Shown here piece after piece: positions 23,006 to 36,645 of a stretch of DNA of 64,000 nucleotides. The DNA is from Rotaria macrura (taxonomy: Eukaryota > Rotifera > Eurotatoria > Philodinida > Philodinidae): contig OENT01000108.1 of the NCBI GenBank assembly GCA_900239685.1, positions 1 through 64,000 of the forward strand. Reading direction: 5' to 3'. How positions within the stretch are numbered: the stretch's first letter is position 1; each line of letters starts with the position of its first letter. Under the pieces are notes generated by a model that was given only the letters and a program-made list of their open reading frames with translations, was not told the origin of the DNA and did not search any database. The position numbers and the translations under genes were made by a program.

Positions 23006-24954
23006 ATGGATAGAATCATCATTGAATCATCGTTAATGAATTCGCTTTTCAAATGTTTACTTTGTAATCAACGAATACACATAGCTACAGTTATTAATGA
23101 ATGTTTTCATCGTTGTAAGTCCAATGGTATCGTATGATTTCAATAGTGAAATATTGATTGTGTTTAGTTTGTAAATTATGTATAATGAATTATTTCGAAA
23201 AAAATAATAATAATACTTGTCCAACATGTCAAATAATAATTACCAATCCATTAGAAACACTCAAGTATGTTCAACGAAGAAATACGTATGGATTGAAGAA
23301 TATCATGTTTCTTCAAATCTTATTCTTTAGATTTGATCTTACATATCAACGATTGTTATATAAAATATTTCCGACGATTACTCAACGTACGATTAAAATT
23401 TTTATTTTTCTCTAATCAATCGACTGTTTGTAGTATTGTCTATTGAGTATGATGGTAGTTACAATTCCTTTAGAGTCCTTGAAAAATTACAATCCAAAAT
23501 CAATTATTGGAGAGATACTTTTTTCTATAGTGCTATTATTAATCGAACAATGTAGAGTTTTTGTTATTATTGGTAAACAATTTTTGACTAGAATTTGACT
23601 TGTCTCTTTGTGCATTCATCAATGTCTCATTATATACGATATAATTATCTAGTCATTCTTTGTTATATATTTAGGTGAAATCGCCTGTAAATCATCTCTA
23701 GACACGACGCATGGTAAAAATCAACGAAATAGCCTAAGGGAAAATTGTTTTTCTCTGTTTATTGTCCATTCTAGACTCAATCTACATTCAGATCGAGACA
23801 AAGATTAATGTTTATTTAGAATATTGGGATATGTAAGTTCTTAAACATTGATTAACATGTTAGAATTAAATTAGTTCGTAATTTATAATCAACGGATGTA
23901 TTTCCGTTGGCTAAATGGATAGTTAATGAATTTCCTTTTCTCGATATCATAGCCGATGGCTAAATCAGATTCGTTCATTATACATATTTTCTTCTTTTTA
24001 ACAGTTCATTGGATCTATTTCCAAATGAATCACGAACAATATTACCCAAATGTTATTTAGAATGTCTAGCTCATACACCATTGTTATCCGTTGAAAAATT
24101 TCTTCGAATTAAATATTCAATACCATCAACAATGAAAGTAAATTTTACATTAATTTTTCATTTTTAATCACATTCATATGTTTCCCTTTTTAATACTTAG
24201 ATCGATCTTTTCTATAAATCATTTTTATTAAATATTAATCACGAACGATTAATCGATATATGTTATTGTTTCGATAAAATGCATAAAGTAAAATATGTTT
24301 GTTTTTGGTTCTCAATTATTAATCGTACTCGAAACTATAGTTTTAGTTTGAAGAGAAAATGAATTTGATTGATTTTGAGTATGATGTGTGTGAATTTCGC
24401 ATGAAAATTTTTCTATCGTTTAGAATTCATTACTCGATATTCGTTATACTGTGAGTTCGTATGGCTATGAAGCAATACTTGAACGTATTCATCAATCAAG
24501 ACAACCTATGCCATTAAAAATCGAACTTCTAGAACCTACTAATAATTGTTCATTATCGTCAACAAGTTCGATTGATTCAACACTAAAAGTGAAATTATGT
24601 CGATCGCAAAGTTCAACAAATGATTGGTATGTTTCTCAAACAGCATCGTTAAATGAACTACCAGATTTAATTAATTCATGTGAACATCGAAAAACAAATA
24701 AGACAATAAAATTGAAGAAGAAATCGATTGTAGTAAATAAACCTAGACGTCGTAGACGTTTTATTCCGACTATGGTTCAAGTACCACCATCAATATTCGA
24801 TTGTCTTTCGAATAAACAGTATGATTTTGATATATTTCAATCAAATGAAAGTATACAAATATGTTCAAATCAAAAAACAATTTGTAAAGTGCCACCTTAT
24901 ATACCTGAAATTTCATTTTATGATGATAATCCACTTGATTTAAGTTTAAAATAA
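23006..24954 (+). CDS. Polycomb group RING finger protein (PCGF/Psc family)
   Basis: Partner of RING1 in Polycomb repressive complex 1. Clear exons are 23006-23114, 23168-23264, 23331 to about 23386, 24005-24137, 24201-24287 and 24424-24954. The RING domain has C17, C20, C33, H35, C38, C41, C54 and C57, beginning LFKCLLCNQRIHIATVINEC. The PCGF-typical FDLTYQRLLYKIFP follows. The RAWUL ubiquitin-like domain reads LSVEKFLRIKYSIPSTMKID, INHERLIDICYCF and LLDIRYTVSSYG. The C-terminal ~150 residues are Ser/Arg/Lys-rich, with a basic patch KPRRRRRF. Exon 3 must end in phase 1 (CAAC|gt at 23386) while the RAWUL exon needs phase 2, so a small exon lies between. A 13-nt microexon at 23434-23446 would restore frame and give 341 aa, but this is inferred. 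The stop codon overlaps AATAAA (24950-24955). Confidence 0.9.
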
Positions 24955-27900
24955 ATTTCATCTTTTTCAAACAGTATATGATTAATCGAGTGTATTCTAT
25001 TTTATATATCTATCATTTGTTCTATACATATAAACGAGTTGAAAGAAGAAGATAACTGTGATATTTATTCAAGAGATACACGTACGTTTTGATCAAGGTT
25101 AAGGTAAAGAAAGACAAAAACAAAGAGTTTCCGATCTTATACAAACATAATCGATTGATTACTTGTTTGTTTGTTACTATAAGCATGATTTTCGATTAGA
25201 AATGCATCGATTATCTCTTGATCAAACTTAATCAATAATGACTATGTGACAATGCTTATTGTGTTTAATGTCTTACGAAGCGAAAAGATTCAAGATACAT
25301 CAAAGAATGATATTCGTCAGATAATCTATTATCACTCGAGATTCATTCGAAAAAAGTCGATAAAAATAAGTTAAGAAAAAATTATGAATATGTTCGTTGT
25401 TTTCTTTTTTATGGTCAATTTAAGGATAAAGATCGTATGAAATATTCAATAGAAATGCTTATCATTATGATTCATATGTTGATATTTTGTGGCTAGAAGG
25501 AACACATGATAATAATAATGTATGTGATGAGCAACAACACATTACAATCATATATACAATGAAAATATAAAACAAAAACAACAGTATCAGTTTGATTTAA
25601 CAGCTGTTTCATTCTGAAATTACGAACAGATAGATACAGTGATCTAGCAATTCTCTTTTGTCTTTCTTATTTTATTTTGTTTCTGATTCCATTCTATTTT
25701 ATTAGTAGATTTGAACATCAATTAAGCAGTTAAGTTAGTACTTTCCCTACAACTACTATTCAATAATTCAAATACAAAACTGTCTAAGTTTAATTTACCA
25801 TCGACTTGTACAACTTCTTTTTACTCCGACATATGTTTAAAAGGGATTAAGGGATCAAAAACATTTTATTTTTGTCGCACTTTTTGATTGATATCTAGAA
25901 TAGACATCTTTGTAGAGAAGACTATCCCATGTTTTTCTATTAATTGAGTGAGAATAAACTAGAAATGTGCTTATTATGAGAGTCTTGGTTGACGAAGTAT
26001 AGATCATTGCTTGAACTAAGAAAATGCTCGTTTACGTCTTCTTCTATAAATGAAAACAACGAACTAGAAGCTTCATTCTGATAATCAGATCGGGTCCGTC
26101 TGTAATCGATTTTTATAAAACCAAAGAAATCCTATCAGAACTACGGAGTGAGAGAGACTGTTGGATCCTACTGTAGGAATTCGATAGACTTTCACGCCAA
26201 TATTTGACCTATTTCTACTCTCTAAAAAACAAATAGTATTCTTGGAAACCAGCCAAAACAGATTTTCAAGTCCTCGGACATCTTTTTTCACTGGTTTCCG
26301 AGAATACCATATGTCAAGAGAGGAAGTAAATCTAAACCGACCCCCTCAACATCTAACAGAAAAATAGATTAATCAAGGTGATTTTCACATGTACAGAATT
26401 ATCCAAATTTCTCTTTCTACTGAGCCTATCATTGATATTCTTCAGAAAGATTTTACACTTTCATTTGAATATAGTCGACAAAGCTGTGTAAAAATCATGC
26501 CGATTGATCGATGTATTCGAGTTTTCTGTTAGATCCAAGAAATGACTGTTTAAGATGATGGAAATCATTGGCACAGTATTCGTTCATTATCAACTGATGA
26601 ACATTTTTATCAATAAACGTTAGCATTTTCTACTAAAAACTGAATTTTACCTTTTCCAAGAGTAGTTTAGATATATCTTACCGAGTGGCTCGTCTGTAAA
26701 AATATATAATATCTTAAGTAATAAAATCTCGATGTATCTTTTAACAAACACCAGACACTGCCTGAAGACAAACACATTTTCATTGGTACTCATAGGCAGA
26801 GCTTCGAGTCATAGAAATTTTTACCCTATTTATGTCTCGTCAAGTGATTCTTTTTTGAAGCTATCGATTCAATTTTGTTAAACCTAAGTATGTCTACTTT
26901 CCCATCCTATTGTTTCACCGAATGCTTGATAATTAAATTCACACATTTTCGGTTTTAAAAATGAAAACACCAAAAACTTTTCTTGACATAGCCAAACGAT
27001 TTTGTAAATAAAAGATAACATAATAAAAGGTACCGATGGCGTAGAAAAATGTAGGGTTTCAATGAGAAAATACTACCATTAGTTCATAGGATTCCATCGA
27101 AAAGATTTTTGTTACTTTTTCTCATGTAGTATTTTTGAAAATCTTTTGTCTCATCCTGTTCCATGGAACCTCCCATTCGGAACTCTGGTTCATAGTTCTT
27201 TGATGCTGCCCCATTCAAGAGTTTTTATGAAATGTTATTACGAGGGTAATTCACTTTATGACTCTTATCCAAAGCTATCACCTTAATTTCTAGTCTAATT
27301 TCAAATATAAATGAACGTCTTCAGCTCCCACTGCACATTTTCGTGCACCGACAGCAGCCGTTAGGAAAATATGAGGCTCGAGCGCAGCCCTTTCCATTTT
27401 AGTAAAAACAATAGAATATCTTCGCATGGTGCATCGAAAAGAAGTACTGCATTCATAATTGTTTAATAAACTCATATAATAGATCATTGTTATGATTGAA
27501 AATTTCTTCAGATAAAATATTCTGTTGTTTTTTTTGTATTAGCTTTTGAATGAACACTAGCATAAGTAAACTAAAACAACTTATCTGAAATAGAAGGCCT
27601 ATATTTAAAGAAAACAACTGAAATAAAAATAGTCATCGTATGCAGAGACATTCAGACACAATATGCGATATTAGTTCTTCTCTTTTGAGTGAGTGTTTGT
27701 GAAAGAACTCAAGAAGATAATTGTTTTGATGATTTTTCTCGTAAGCAACGATATACCATGAATCTCTTCCAGAGTCAAGCTTTTAAGAACATGACAAGTT
27801 GCTGTGTAATGGGTTTTTTATTCATCGATTACTAGTTTATAATTGCAATATGATATGCGCTTTTTTGCATATAGTAGAGAACGTACGTTACACATATCTC

Positions 27901-30900
27901 CATTCAATAGGAACGAAAAATACAACCACTAAGTTTATATTTCTAAGGAAGTTAGTGACTTCTCTCTTTCATGATTACAAAGATATCAATGAGCCGATAT
28001 TTAAAATTTGATTTAGTTATGAGATGTAGAAATAGGTGGATTTCTCGTTGGATATTCAATGTATTCACTAACATTGTAATTAAATTGCACGTGCAATAAA
28101 GAGCGCTATCTTCCTATCATATTTTATCGCTTGATGTTTTTCGAGTTCTTCTACTTTCACGAGCACTTACAACACTTGTTCAGCACTTATTGCACCATTT
28201 CAATACCTTCGGTACCTGCAGTACCGTTTCAGCTGCTACTGCAACTGGTAGTAAAATTTGCTGCTGAGAGCCAGCACTTTCCGCCTTGTTAAACCTTCAT
28301 CATTAGTATAGACTTTAGCATATTATTAGGAGAAAAAAAAAGAGGCAAATTTGCAAAAACTAAATTTTTTTCAATAGAATACTAACTTAAGTTTCATGAC
28401 ATATGTGTTTTTTGTTTTAAATTTCCGTTTAAAATTCTTTCTTCAATATTTACTACTTTTTTCTTATTACTAAACTTATTTTTCTTCTACTAAACATTAG
28501 TTTTTATTACTTAAAAATTTTTTTGATATAAAGTGTAAAACTTAATGTGAATAGCGTACATGTATAAACCCACCGTATCTTAAGTAAATCTTAAGAAGTC
28601 AACATGTCAAGCGATGAATATTTATATTGATCTTCTTCGTATGTATTACTAAAAAACTGAATTAAAATTATTCTCAAACTAGTCTCCGTGTATTCCTTTT
28701 CCCAATTTCTTACGTATATCATTATTCAGCTACTTGCGCAAACTCATTATAAGAAAGTCATTGTAACACTTTGCTTCAATGATAAATATTAATGAAAGTA
28801 TGTGATATTTCAATAAGAGAAACGCAAAGCTTGCTACAAGTATTCATTAGAGGTACAAACACAAATTTTTTACGACAAGCAATTTAGTTTTAATGGAAAA
28901 TTTTCCAAGTCTGTCATTCCATCCAATATGTCTATTTTTTTATGGCAGTTCGCGGCGACCAACAGACAGAAAGTATATTTTCTTAATTCTAGTTTATATA
29001 CTCATGATTGTGAGATCTGGTGATAGGATCCATCAACATCTAAGTTATTCTATGTTATTTTTAGAACTCCAGGGTTATCGCAAATTTCTTCATCTCACGT
29101 CGATAGTTTCTACTTTTGTTATTTTTTCTTGCTGCTACAAAAAAACTGATAATGGTGTTTCATACTCTGTTTTATACCCTAAACCATGTAGTTGCTGTGA
29201 AAACACGAATGAAAGTATCAAGTTTCTTTTGTAGAAAATCCAACATTTTTGGCAATAATGCTGTAAGTCACTCTAAACTCATGTTCGTAGTGAACGCCTT
29301 CCTAGTAAACACTACCTTGTCTTTTTGAAGTTGCTTTCTGAAAGAAAATATAAGAGAGCTGCATGATATTTCAATTCGCAGACTATTAAGAGCTCCGTAG
29401 TATCTTCATTACTATTGTTGTTCAGAATGAATTTATTTTCAATATATAGTGAAGTTCACTTTATTTATTCTCTTCCAAATGACTACTAGTTACTTTTCAA
29501 CGCCAAATATGTGCATAGGAGTGTCTCATATTCTGGTAGGCATCGGAATAGAATTTTCATTTCACATCCGATACATTTTAAATGAATCAATTGTTATCTC
29601 TTGTATTGATGTGGCATCTCTGTGCTTCTTAAGTTGAAGACTCCAACTTAAATAAGTAAACCGACTAAAGTTAATATCTCGTATCTAGGCACAAGTCACA
29701 TGTGATATCTTGGAATCAAAATAGATAGATCTACGGCGTACAATTATAGTTTCTTTATAATTTTAATATGATTCATCTCTTAACATGGTTTGCTGTATCG
29801 AAACGGAGCGTGTGTTCGTTTCTTTGTATCAGTAGATTCCTTTTGATTTCGACTCTACATTTGCCAACAGCAGAAGAGTAAATTTCTCTTGCTTCTAAGA
29901 ATGATGATGACTATACTGATAGAAACGTAAAAATTTAGTCAGTAATTTGAAAACTTGCACCTGTATTTCTCACATTATGAGTTTAAATCGTGTTCTACCT
30001 ATCATCATCGTACAATGACTTGAGAAATTTCATTTTACTTACAACATGGTACTAGCAATAATAATAAGACAAGTTATTGAAATTCGACACGAATTTAGGA
30101 ACAATTTTGTGAGATTATCGGTAGAGAGAATATCAAAACCCTTATCCGATCTTAGGAGATGTCTTGCTAGTCAAATAGACATCACCAAGATTGAACGCAT
30201 CTCTAATTCAGTTACACGATACTATGTTTCTAAAACAGAAATCAAGCGTAATATTCATAGAGATTTAAAAATAGGTATGAGCATTCGCCAAGTTCCTTTG
30301 ACGTAGATATTCAGATCGATGATTATGGAGTTCGTATACATATGTCTATGACCGTGGTTGTTAGACAAGAGTTGAAGGGAAAATGTCAGTAATGAATCAC
30401 ATCGGCTGGTTAACTGTATGAGTCTCACTAACTTTGTCAAATTGTTTCCGACCTGGGAAACCCTGTACCATTGCAGCACGGCTTCAATAGTGTATATCTT
30501 GATGATAGTATCTGACCTTCATGTAAATATGAAAACTAAACTTAATGAAGTAAGAAGTGCATGCACTATTTTAAGTCGACTTCTCATCGCATTAACTGAG
30601 GTCACCCATAAAGTAAATAGAGTTAAAATAGTACTTTGCTTAGATTCGCTGGCATGAAAAACTATCTTGATTTGTCTATCTCTGGTGGTCAAACTTCAAT
30701 GTAACGCAGTATAACTATTTTAGGCAGTAGATATACTTGATTCAAACTGAATATCTACTTAAACGTTCCATTGACTTTTGTGTTTTCTTTCTTCATCATT
30801 CTAATCATCGGACTTCAGCCATCATTGATGATTTGTTTCTTCTATGCTCATCTTTCTTTCTTTTTCCTCGTTATACCATCCAGTCTTTTGTATTTGCCTC

Positions 30901-32169
30901 ATTCAATTAGGAGTTATGAAAATAAAATGTATAGGGAATACATAGAAACTAAAGTAGTGCTCATTATTCTTCCAAGACATTTTTCACTGAGTGGAGTTGA
31001 TTGATCACACAGGTTTCCTATACACGAAGAGAAGTCAAAAATGTTTCCACTTATTAACGATACATTTCCAGTAAAACACATTTGATAAGTTTAACTCAAA
31101 ATAGCTAAAAAATACTAATATTGAAATCATACAAACTTCAGGTAATGTTTTCGGTTGGTTTCCAATGTTTATAGTTTAGTTTTGAAAGAATTCATCGGAC
31201 TGTATATTTTAAAACATAAAATGGAGACAGTCCGCTTCCATGGAACCATGCCAATTTATATCTCTTATTCGGGTCCTGACAAAGAAAAATGACTTGTGTA
31301 ACAGTAAGCAATATTCTCCAGTTTGTTTCGCTATAGTTTTTAGATGCAATCGCATTTAAGAGTGCTGTTGCACGATACAAAAAGATTTGAGATGTGTACT
31401 TGCAAAATGAACTAAAGAATACATCTGCTGACGTAGAGTACTCTCACATTTACTTAAGATGTACACAGAGTGTAATGTTGACTAAGTTTATTCAGGTTTC
31501 CCGGCTCTGGTAATAAGTAATCTGTAGTAAGAAAGTTTTGATTTCAAGATGTCTTCATTGAAGGAGTGCCGATACTAGATGTTATACATAGGATAGTAAT
31601 ATTGGGTGGCTATTATCTAATCCTATGAATCTTATCTGTGGCACTTCATATTGACTATATTATTAAGGAAATACATACTACACTGACTAAGTACATGTAT
31701 GCATGTGAATAAAGGTTGTACATGCTGGTAGGGGTGTGAATTGAACAGGTGTAGTTGTGCATGAGAGATTTATCTTTGCCCACACCAACACTTCATAATC
31801 CAATCAACAAAATTGGATGAAATAATAGAATCTGATAGGTTTCATCTATAACTAGTGTGAAGCTATTGATTGATCAAGTGAAAATATGAATGATAATTCC
31901 TCATTCATGTACTTGTTGGAATTGTTCTAGATTAAGTATTCGATACAGACAGCGAAAGACCATTGATAAAATTAAGTCAGACAGTCAAAACGTGCAAGTC
32001 GAATAAGAAGCGCTGCTTGAATTGAAGGATTATTAATAAGACTGTTCAACATCATTGTATTCTATTCACCTGCACGAATATACGCTTGAACGACTGTAAA
32101 GGTGGTACGACGTCTTAAAAAGTATCGATAACTGTAGATGAATTTTTTTCTTTCCCACAGCAATTTCAT
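24955..32169. other. 7-kb stretch without recognisable genes
   Basis: Only short frames occur. The longest (28893-29234, +, 113 codons) begins with hydrophobic segments but has no family signature; 30046-30306 (+) and 30771-31004 (+) are also unassigned. Around 28150-28275 there is a locally GC-richer patch with a GGTACCTGCAGTACC palindrome. Cryptic exons or decayed genes may exist here but cannot be shown from the sequence. Confidence 0.4.
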
Positions 32170-35100
32170 ATGATGAATCACCAGGAAATCGACGATCACC
32201 AAAGACAAGTGCCTTCTCCGTTGAATGAATCCGAACAAATGACAATAGGCATTGAGTAAGACCGCTACATACCTACTACTTAGTAACCTACATCTGTTCT
32301 TTTGAACAAAGGCAGAGTGCAACGGTACCAGGCTTGTCACCAGTGTTGAAAGTCATTCTGGTGGTTCTTTTCGTATGTGGTATTATTGTAGCAGCAGTGG
32401 TTCCAGTCATTATGCACAAGAACAAGAATACAAGTAAGTTAGGTGTCGTATAATATATTAATATTGAATTGAATTTCGAAGTACGATCAAACAACATACG
32501 TAATAGAGCGTGTCATTCGTTCGCATTAGGACAGGCAGCATCAGAGATGGATAATGTTTGATTCGAAAAACTCGACTTCTGATGGTTACTCTATCTTTTT
32601 CTTCTCACGCCACTAGTAAGAAAAAGGTGACTGATCTCACTCTTAACTAGAGACTATTTCCAAAGCATTTATCGGAGCTGGAAATCTGTGAAGGTGCCTA
32701 TTTCATCAAGGCATGAACTATTTGGTTTCTAATCGGGAGAATATGAGCACTCACACCATTAAGTGCGTTATATGCGATTAAAAGGCATTACATGAATTCT
32801 AGACGAATATGTTTTCAAAGATATTTATGAATGGCTTGATTATACATATTCACCGAACTCAGAGTCATACCGACAACACTTAATGTGCCTATGACTAGCG
32901 AATTTCATTAGTTTTTACTTGTTTTTTTTACAAAGGAAGAGAGTTTTGAGACACTGATTGCATATTTGGCATTGTACTTCAAAATTTTCCTATACATGTG
33001 TAGACAAGCAGCTAACTCATTGCTTGCTCTCAGATAGCACTAAATCCTCAAATACTAAAGATGGACTGTTTTAAACTGAATATGAATTAAGAAAGCTGCT
33101 GACCGAACCATTCGATAAGAAGTATGCGAGACCGATTTAAGGATAGTCCTTCGAAACAAGGAAATATCAGCATTGATATGATTTACTATAAAAAACGTAC
33201 ATCACAGTTCGTCATCTCTTAATCGGAATATATTCATAATGATCTGCTTCTGTTCTCAGTTGTGAAAGAAATCTTGTAATTGTGCTTTGTACATCAAATA
33301 TTCACCGTTGCAATGTTAACATTGTCAATATCTTGCGCAGCACAAGTATCTAATATTTCTGACAAGATCAATGCATCACTTTTCAAATTATTTTTGCCGC
33401 CGAGTTTGACACTTCCAATCATTATTTGACTGAACATCATAAACTATTTTAAACAAATACGTCTTGAATAATGTCTCTCCTCAAGCAAGATTTCATCAGA
33501 TTTACTGAATTGTTAATAGCTCTATGAAATCAGATTTTTTTACTGATTAAACGTTCAGAAAACTAAAAAAACCATATCATCAAGTTCTTGTGTCTGCTTT
33601 TTTCCTTCACTAGTATTAGCTTGTATCGACGAGTGACTTGTCTATTTTTTAATTTAAAAAAAAACAAAGTTCACGTAAATTACACGTGCACATATCAAAA
33701 TGAATAGACGAGATAGAGAGAACAACAATCACTGGAAACTTCAATCTGTCAAATGAAAAAGTCATACCTGCAACAAAAATCGTACTAAATACTTCTTGTA
33801 CTATTAGCCAACGTAGAATTCGATGATAGCTGTTCTAACAATACATCCCAAGTGCTTATGAACTACCTTTTTCGAAGTCATTAGATGAATAAAAATATAA
33901 CCCAATCTTCCTCTGAAGTAGCTACGATAATAACAGAAACTAGCAGCACGACAACGGTAGAAAACGCAAACACAACCACGTCAACAGCAACTACAAGCAC
34001 AACAACAACTGCAAGCACCATTACAACAACTGCAACTACAAGTACCACCGCCACAACACAAACTACAACAAGTGCTACAAGTATGTGTACGGTGCGAGAC
34101 TGGTACTTTATCTTTATTTGATTTTGAAAGAGTAAAAGAAAGGAAAGTAAGTTTAAACTTCCTCATTTTCGTACTGTTTTGTTTTGTCGAACATCATTTA
34201 TTGATAATATTACAGCCCTTCTATCAATTTATGATGCGGAGGTAAAATAGAAATTATCAACTTGAACTATTAATATTCAAATTTTTAGCAAACAAATGAC
34301 TAAAGACAGAATTCTAGTGACTAGAGTCTAGTCACACTGCCAGCGTTTCAAATTAGATAATATTTGCCCGTAATTAGGAGCACGTGAAATCTGGATTGTT
34401 TTACGTTACTGTACTGTACTCAGTAAAATTCAAATAAACTGTCACCCCTAATACTGAGATACAGACCAAAGTCAGCTAATTTTGATCGCAGCATCTAATC
34501 TGACCAAAGACAGATTTACAGAGATTTTAGGATTTAAATTTTACCGTCTAAATACATCTCACGAAAAGTCTGCTCTAATGAATAGTAGACGCACTCATGT
34601 TTGAAAACATGTCTTCAGTGAAACATTGAGTCTTATTACGAACAGGTAACAATACTTAGATAGATTAAATTCTCGAATATCATGACTTATACTAGTCTGC
34701 AAATATTATAATTCCGATATCTTTAGTGAAACTTCAATTGAACGATTTTAGATTGAATTTCAATAGCAAATCAACATGTTGATCTCATTTCAAATAATAA
34801 AGACTACAAAAAAAAATCGGAAAAATACACTAGAAATAAGTAGTAGGATAATACAATGTAGTAAAGAATCTTCATTGTTTCACAGTTTTTGCGCATTTAT
34901 TTTCTAGCAGATGCATGGAGGATCCAGCAACAATGTTGGTATTAACTTAAAATCTCTGTACGAACCATGAGCTCCAATAATTGGATGCAGGGTCTGATCG
35001 ATTAACAGTTTGAAAAGATTGATCCTATACATGTACTAAGAGCTAAACTAAAAGATAATCTCTGAATCTCATTTCATTACAAAGTAGAATCTCAGAATCG

Positions 35101-36514
35101 ATCTAGAATTATATTATTATAATTATTTAGATTTATCATTATTTATTTTTACTTGTTTGAATGTTTTGAAAAATGTATCTCGTGGGGCATAACATACTCA
35201 GATGCGGAAACAGAATGAACTTTTTAGAAACAAAGACTCGTGATGAAAAAGCAACATTTATGTTATCAGTAGGGATGCACCAATTTCAATTCCTAGACTC
35301 GGTTGGAATCGATGCATCCCAAGTTAATCTCATTTTAGTTCACAAAGGTGTAGTAGAAAACAAGTATGCTTGAAACTAAAATCTGAATACACTTTGATTA
35401 ATTTAGTCAAAATTTGAAAAACAGTGAAATATTTACATTTCATTGACAAATAATTATAATTATATGAAACGAAATTTATTTAATACGCTACAGATCAATG
35501 TTTTCACTATATTAAATATAATTCAGCAATAGTTATGCATGATATCCTATATATGAATGGCTTTAGTAGGATGGAAGAAAATCGGCATCTTGATCATATG
35601 ATGCAAGCTGGAGTCATGACTTCATTTCTTACCATAAGTTTAAACAAAAGCTTGGGGTCATACTGAAGAAAGGCATTCTACTATGAAACCAAACGCTTTC
35701 CATAGTCGTTATACTACCTGAAAGATACGTATGATCCTTCGAGATATTGGAGGCGATGACCCATATTGATCAACTGGCCCTCCACTTGGTTTCCTCAAAC
35801 TATATCATTTGCGAAACACTTGAATACTCCTCAACACACTACAAAAATGATAACTCTCTCCTACGGGAAGTTGATTCGAATGCGATTGGAATGACATGTC
35901 AGTCATCGATGACATTGTCCTAATGAGTATGCCTCTTGATAGTTCTTCTCCCATACTTGAGATTAGTACTCATTATCAAAGTAGATACTTTTTTTCGTAT
36001 ACATTATTGTCGATTGCAAATAGAAGTTAACTATGAAATGATTAAGAATCAGAGTGGCTCAATTAACGACGAGCAAGTTTCTTTTTGACTTTGAAAACAT
36101 TTATGTATTTGACATATGTTGAAAACTTTCTCATATAGCTATGTCGACGACATCGGTATCCACAACCACCACAACTACTGTCGGTAATAGGGATTGTATA
36201 GCCATCAATATTAAACTATTTCTCCTTCTGTTTATATAGTTAGTTTAACAGATTCATGGCCAGAAGGTGCAGCAGTTTCAATTTCTTGTAACAGATCACT
36301 CCAGATATACGTTGTTCAAGCGTTTTATGGTGCACTGAGCTGTTCCAGTTGTTCATGCATATACTGTACGTGCTCGCTCATGACAGTCACCACAACAGTG
36401 ACTAGTATATGTCAAGGACTTGGTTCATGTTCCTTCATGGCCGCAAACTCTGTATTCCCAGACCCTTGTCTGGGATTTGCTAAAATGATGACTGTAGTGT
36501 ACTATTGTAATTGA
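32170..36514 (+). CDS. Type II membrane protein with Thr-rich stalk and SUEL-type lectin domain
   Basis: Five exons (32170-32255, 32312-32433, 33922-34080, 36139-36183, 36240-36514), all junctions in consistent phase, give 228 aa. The acidic, hydrophilic N-terminus (about 30 residues) is cytoplasmic by prediction. It is followed by one hydrophobic segment (VLKVILVVLFVCGIIVAAVV) and the basic flank MHKNKNT, which suggests a signal anchor. Exons 3 and 4 are almost pure Thr/Ser, a mucin-like stalk. The last exon is a galactose/rhamnose-binding (SUEL) lectin domain with AFYGALSCSS, VTSICQGLGSCSFMAANSVF, PDPCLGFAKM and the terminal VVYYCN. It is likely a cell-surface sugar-binding protein. The exon between stalk and lectin follows an unusual 2058-nt intron. 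The start is chosen at the first of two tandem ATGs behind a possible UTR acceptor (CCCACAG at 32160). A partial duplicate lies at 50-52.5 kb. Confidence 0.72.
34317..34335. repeat. 19-nt palindrome in the lectin-gene intron
   Basis: GTGACTAGA, a central G, then TCTAGTCAC. A perfect 9-bp inverted pair, with no evident function. Confidence 0.6.
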
Positions 36515-36545
36515 CAAATGAACTTACAACTTCTTTCGAACAATA
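35047..36545 (+). repeat. Segmental duplication, copy A
   Basis: Similar to 49972-52510. Homology begins in the big intron of the lectin gene (CTAAAAGATAATCTC) and runs through the last two exons. The sub-block 35390-35870 is nearly identical to 51190-51670, while the lectin exon is only about 80% identical by eye. The ORF carried by the block in copy B (51558-51773) is disrupted here by substitutions, for example AATGCGATTGGAATGACATG where B reads on. Confidence 0.85.
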
Positions 36546-36584
36546 AATAAGTGCATATATATATTCGAGAATGATGTAATCTTG

Positions 36585-36645
36585 CGAGAGTGCGGTTGTG
36601 GGTACTTATGAGTGTTAGCCTCCTCAATATCCACACTCTCGCCTT
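36585..36645. repeat. Hairpin with GTGGGT motif downstream of the lectin gene
   Basis: GCGAGAGTG and CACTCTCGC form a 9-bp inverted pair (extended by partly matching bases) about 70 nt after the lectin stop codon; the loop side contains TTGTGGGT. It may belong to the same family of small GTGGGT hairpins as 56763-56826. Confidence 0.5.

Noticed and set aside
24770..24970. Minus-strand frame at the end of the Polycomb gene
   Set aside because: Antisense shadow of the last PCGF exon.
30046..31004. Series of 74-86-codon frames on both strands
   Set aside because: No signal peptide, domain or consistent intron structure. The alternation of strands and frames looks like chance.
33981..34166. Cys-rich minus-strand frame (CSTCCSLCCGGGTCSCSCC)
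   Set aside because: It is the reverse reading of the Thr/Ser-rich stalk exon (ACA/ACT/ACC repeats); the coding strand has the right splice sites and phase.
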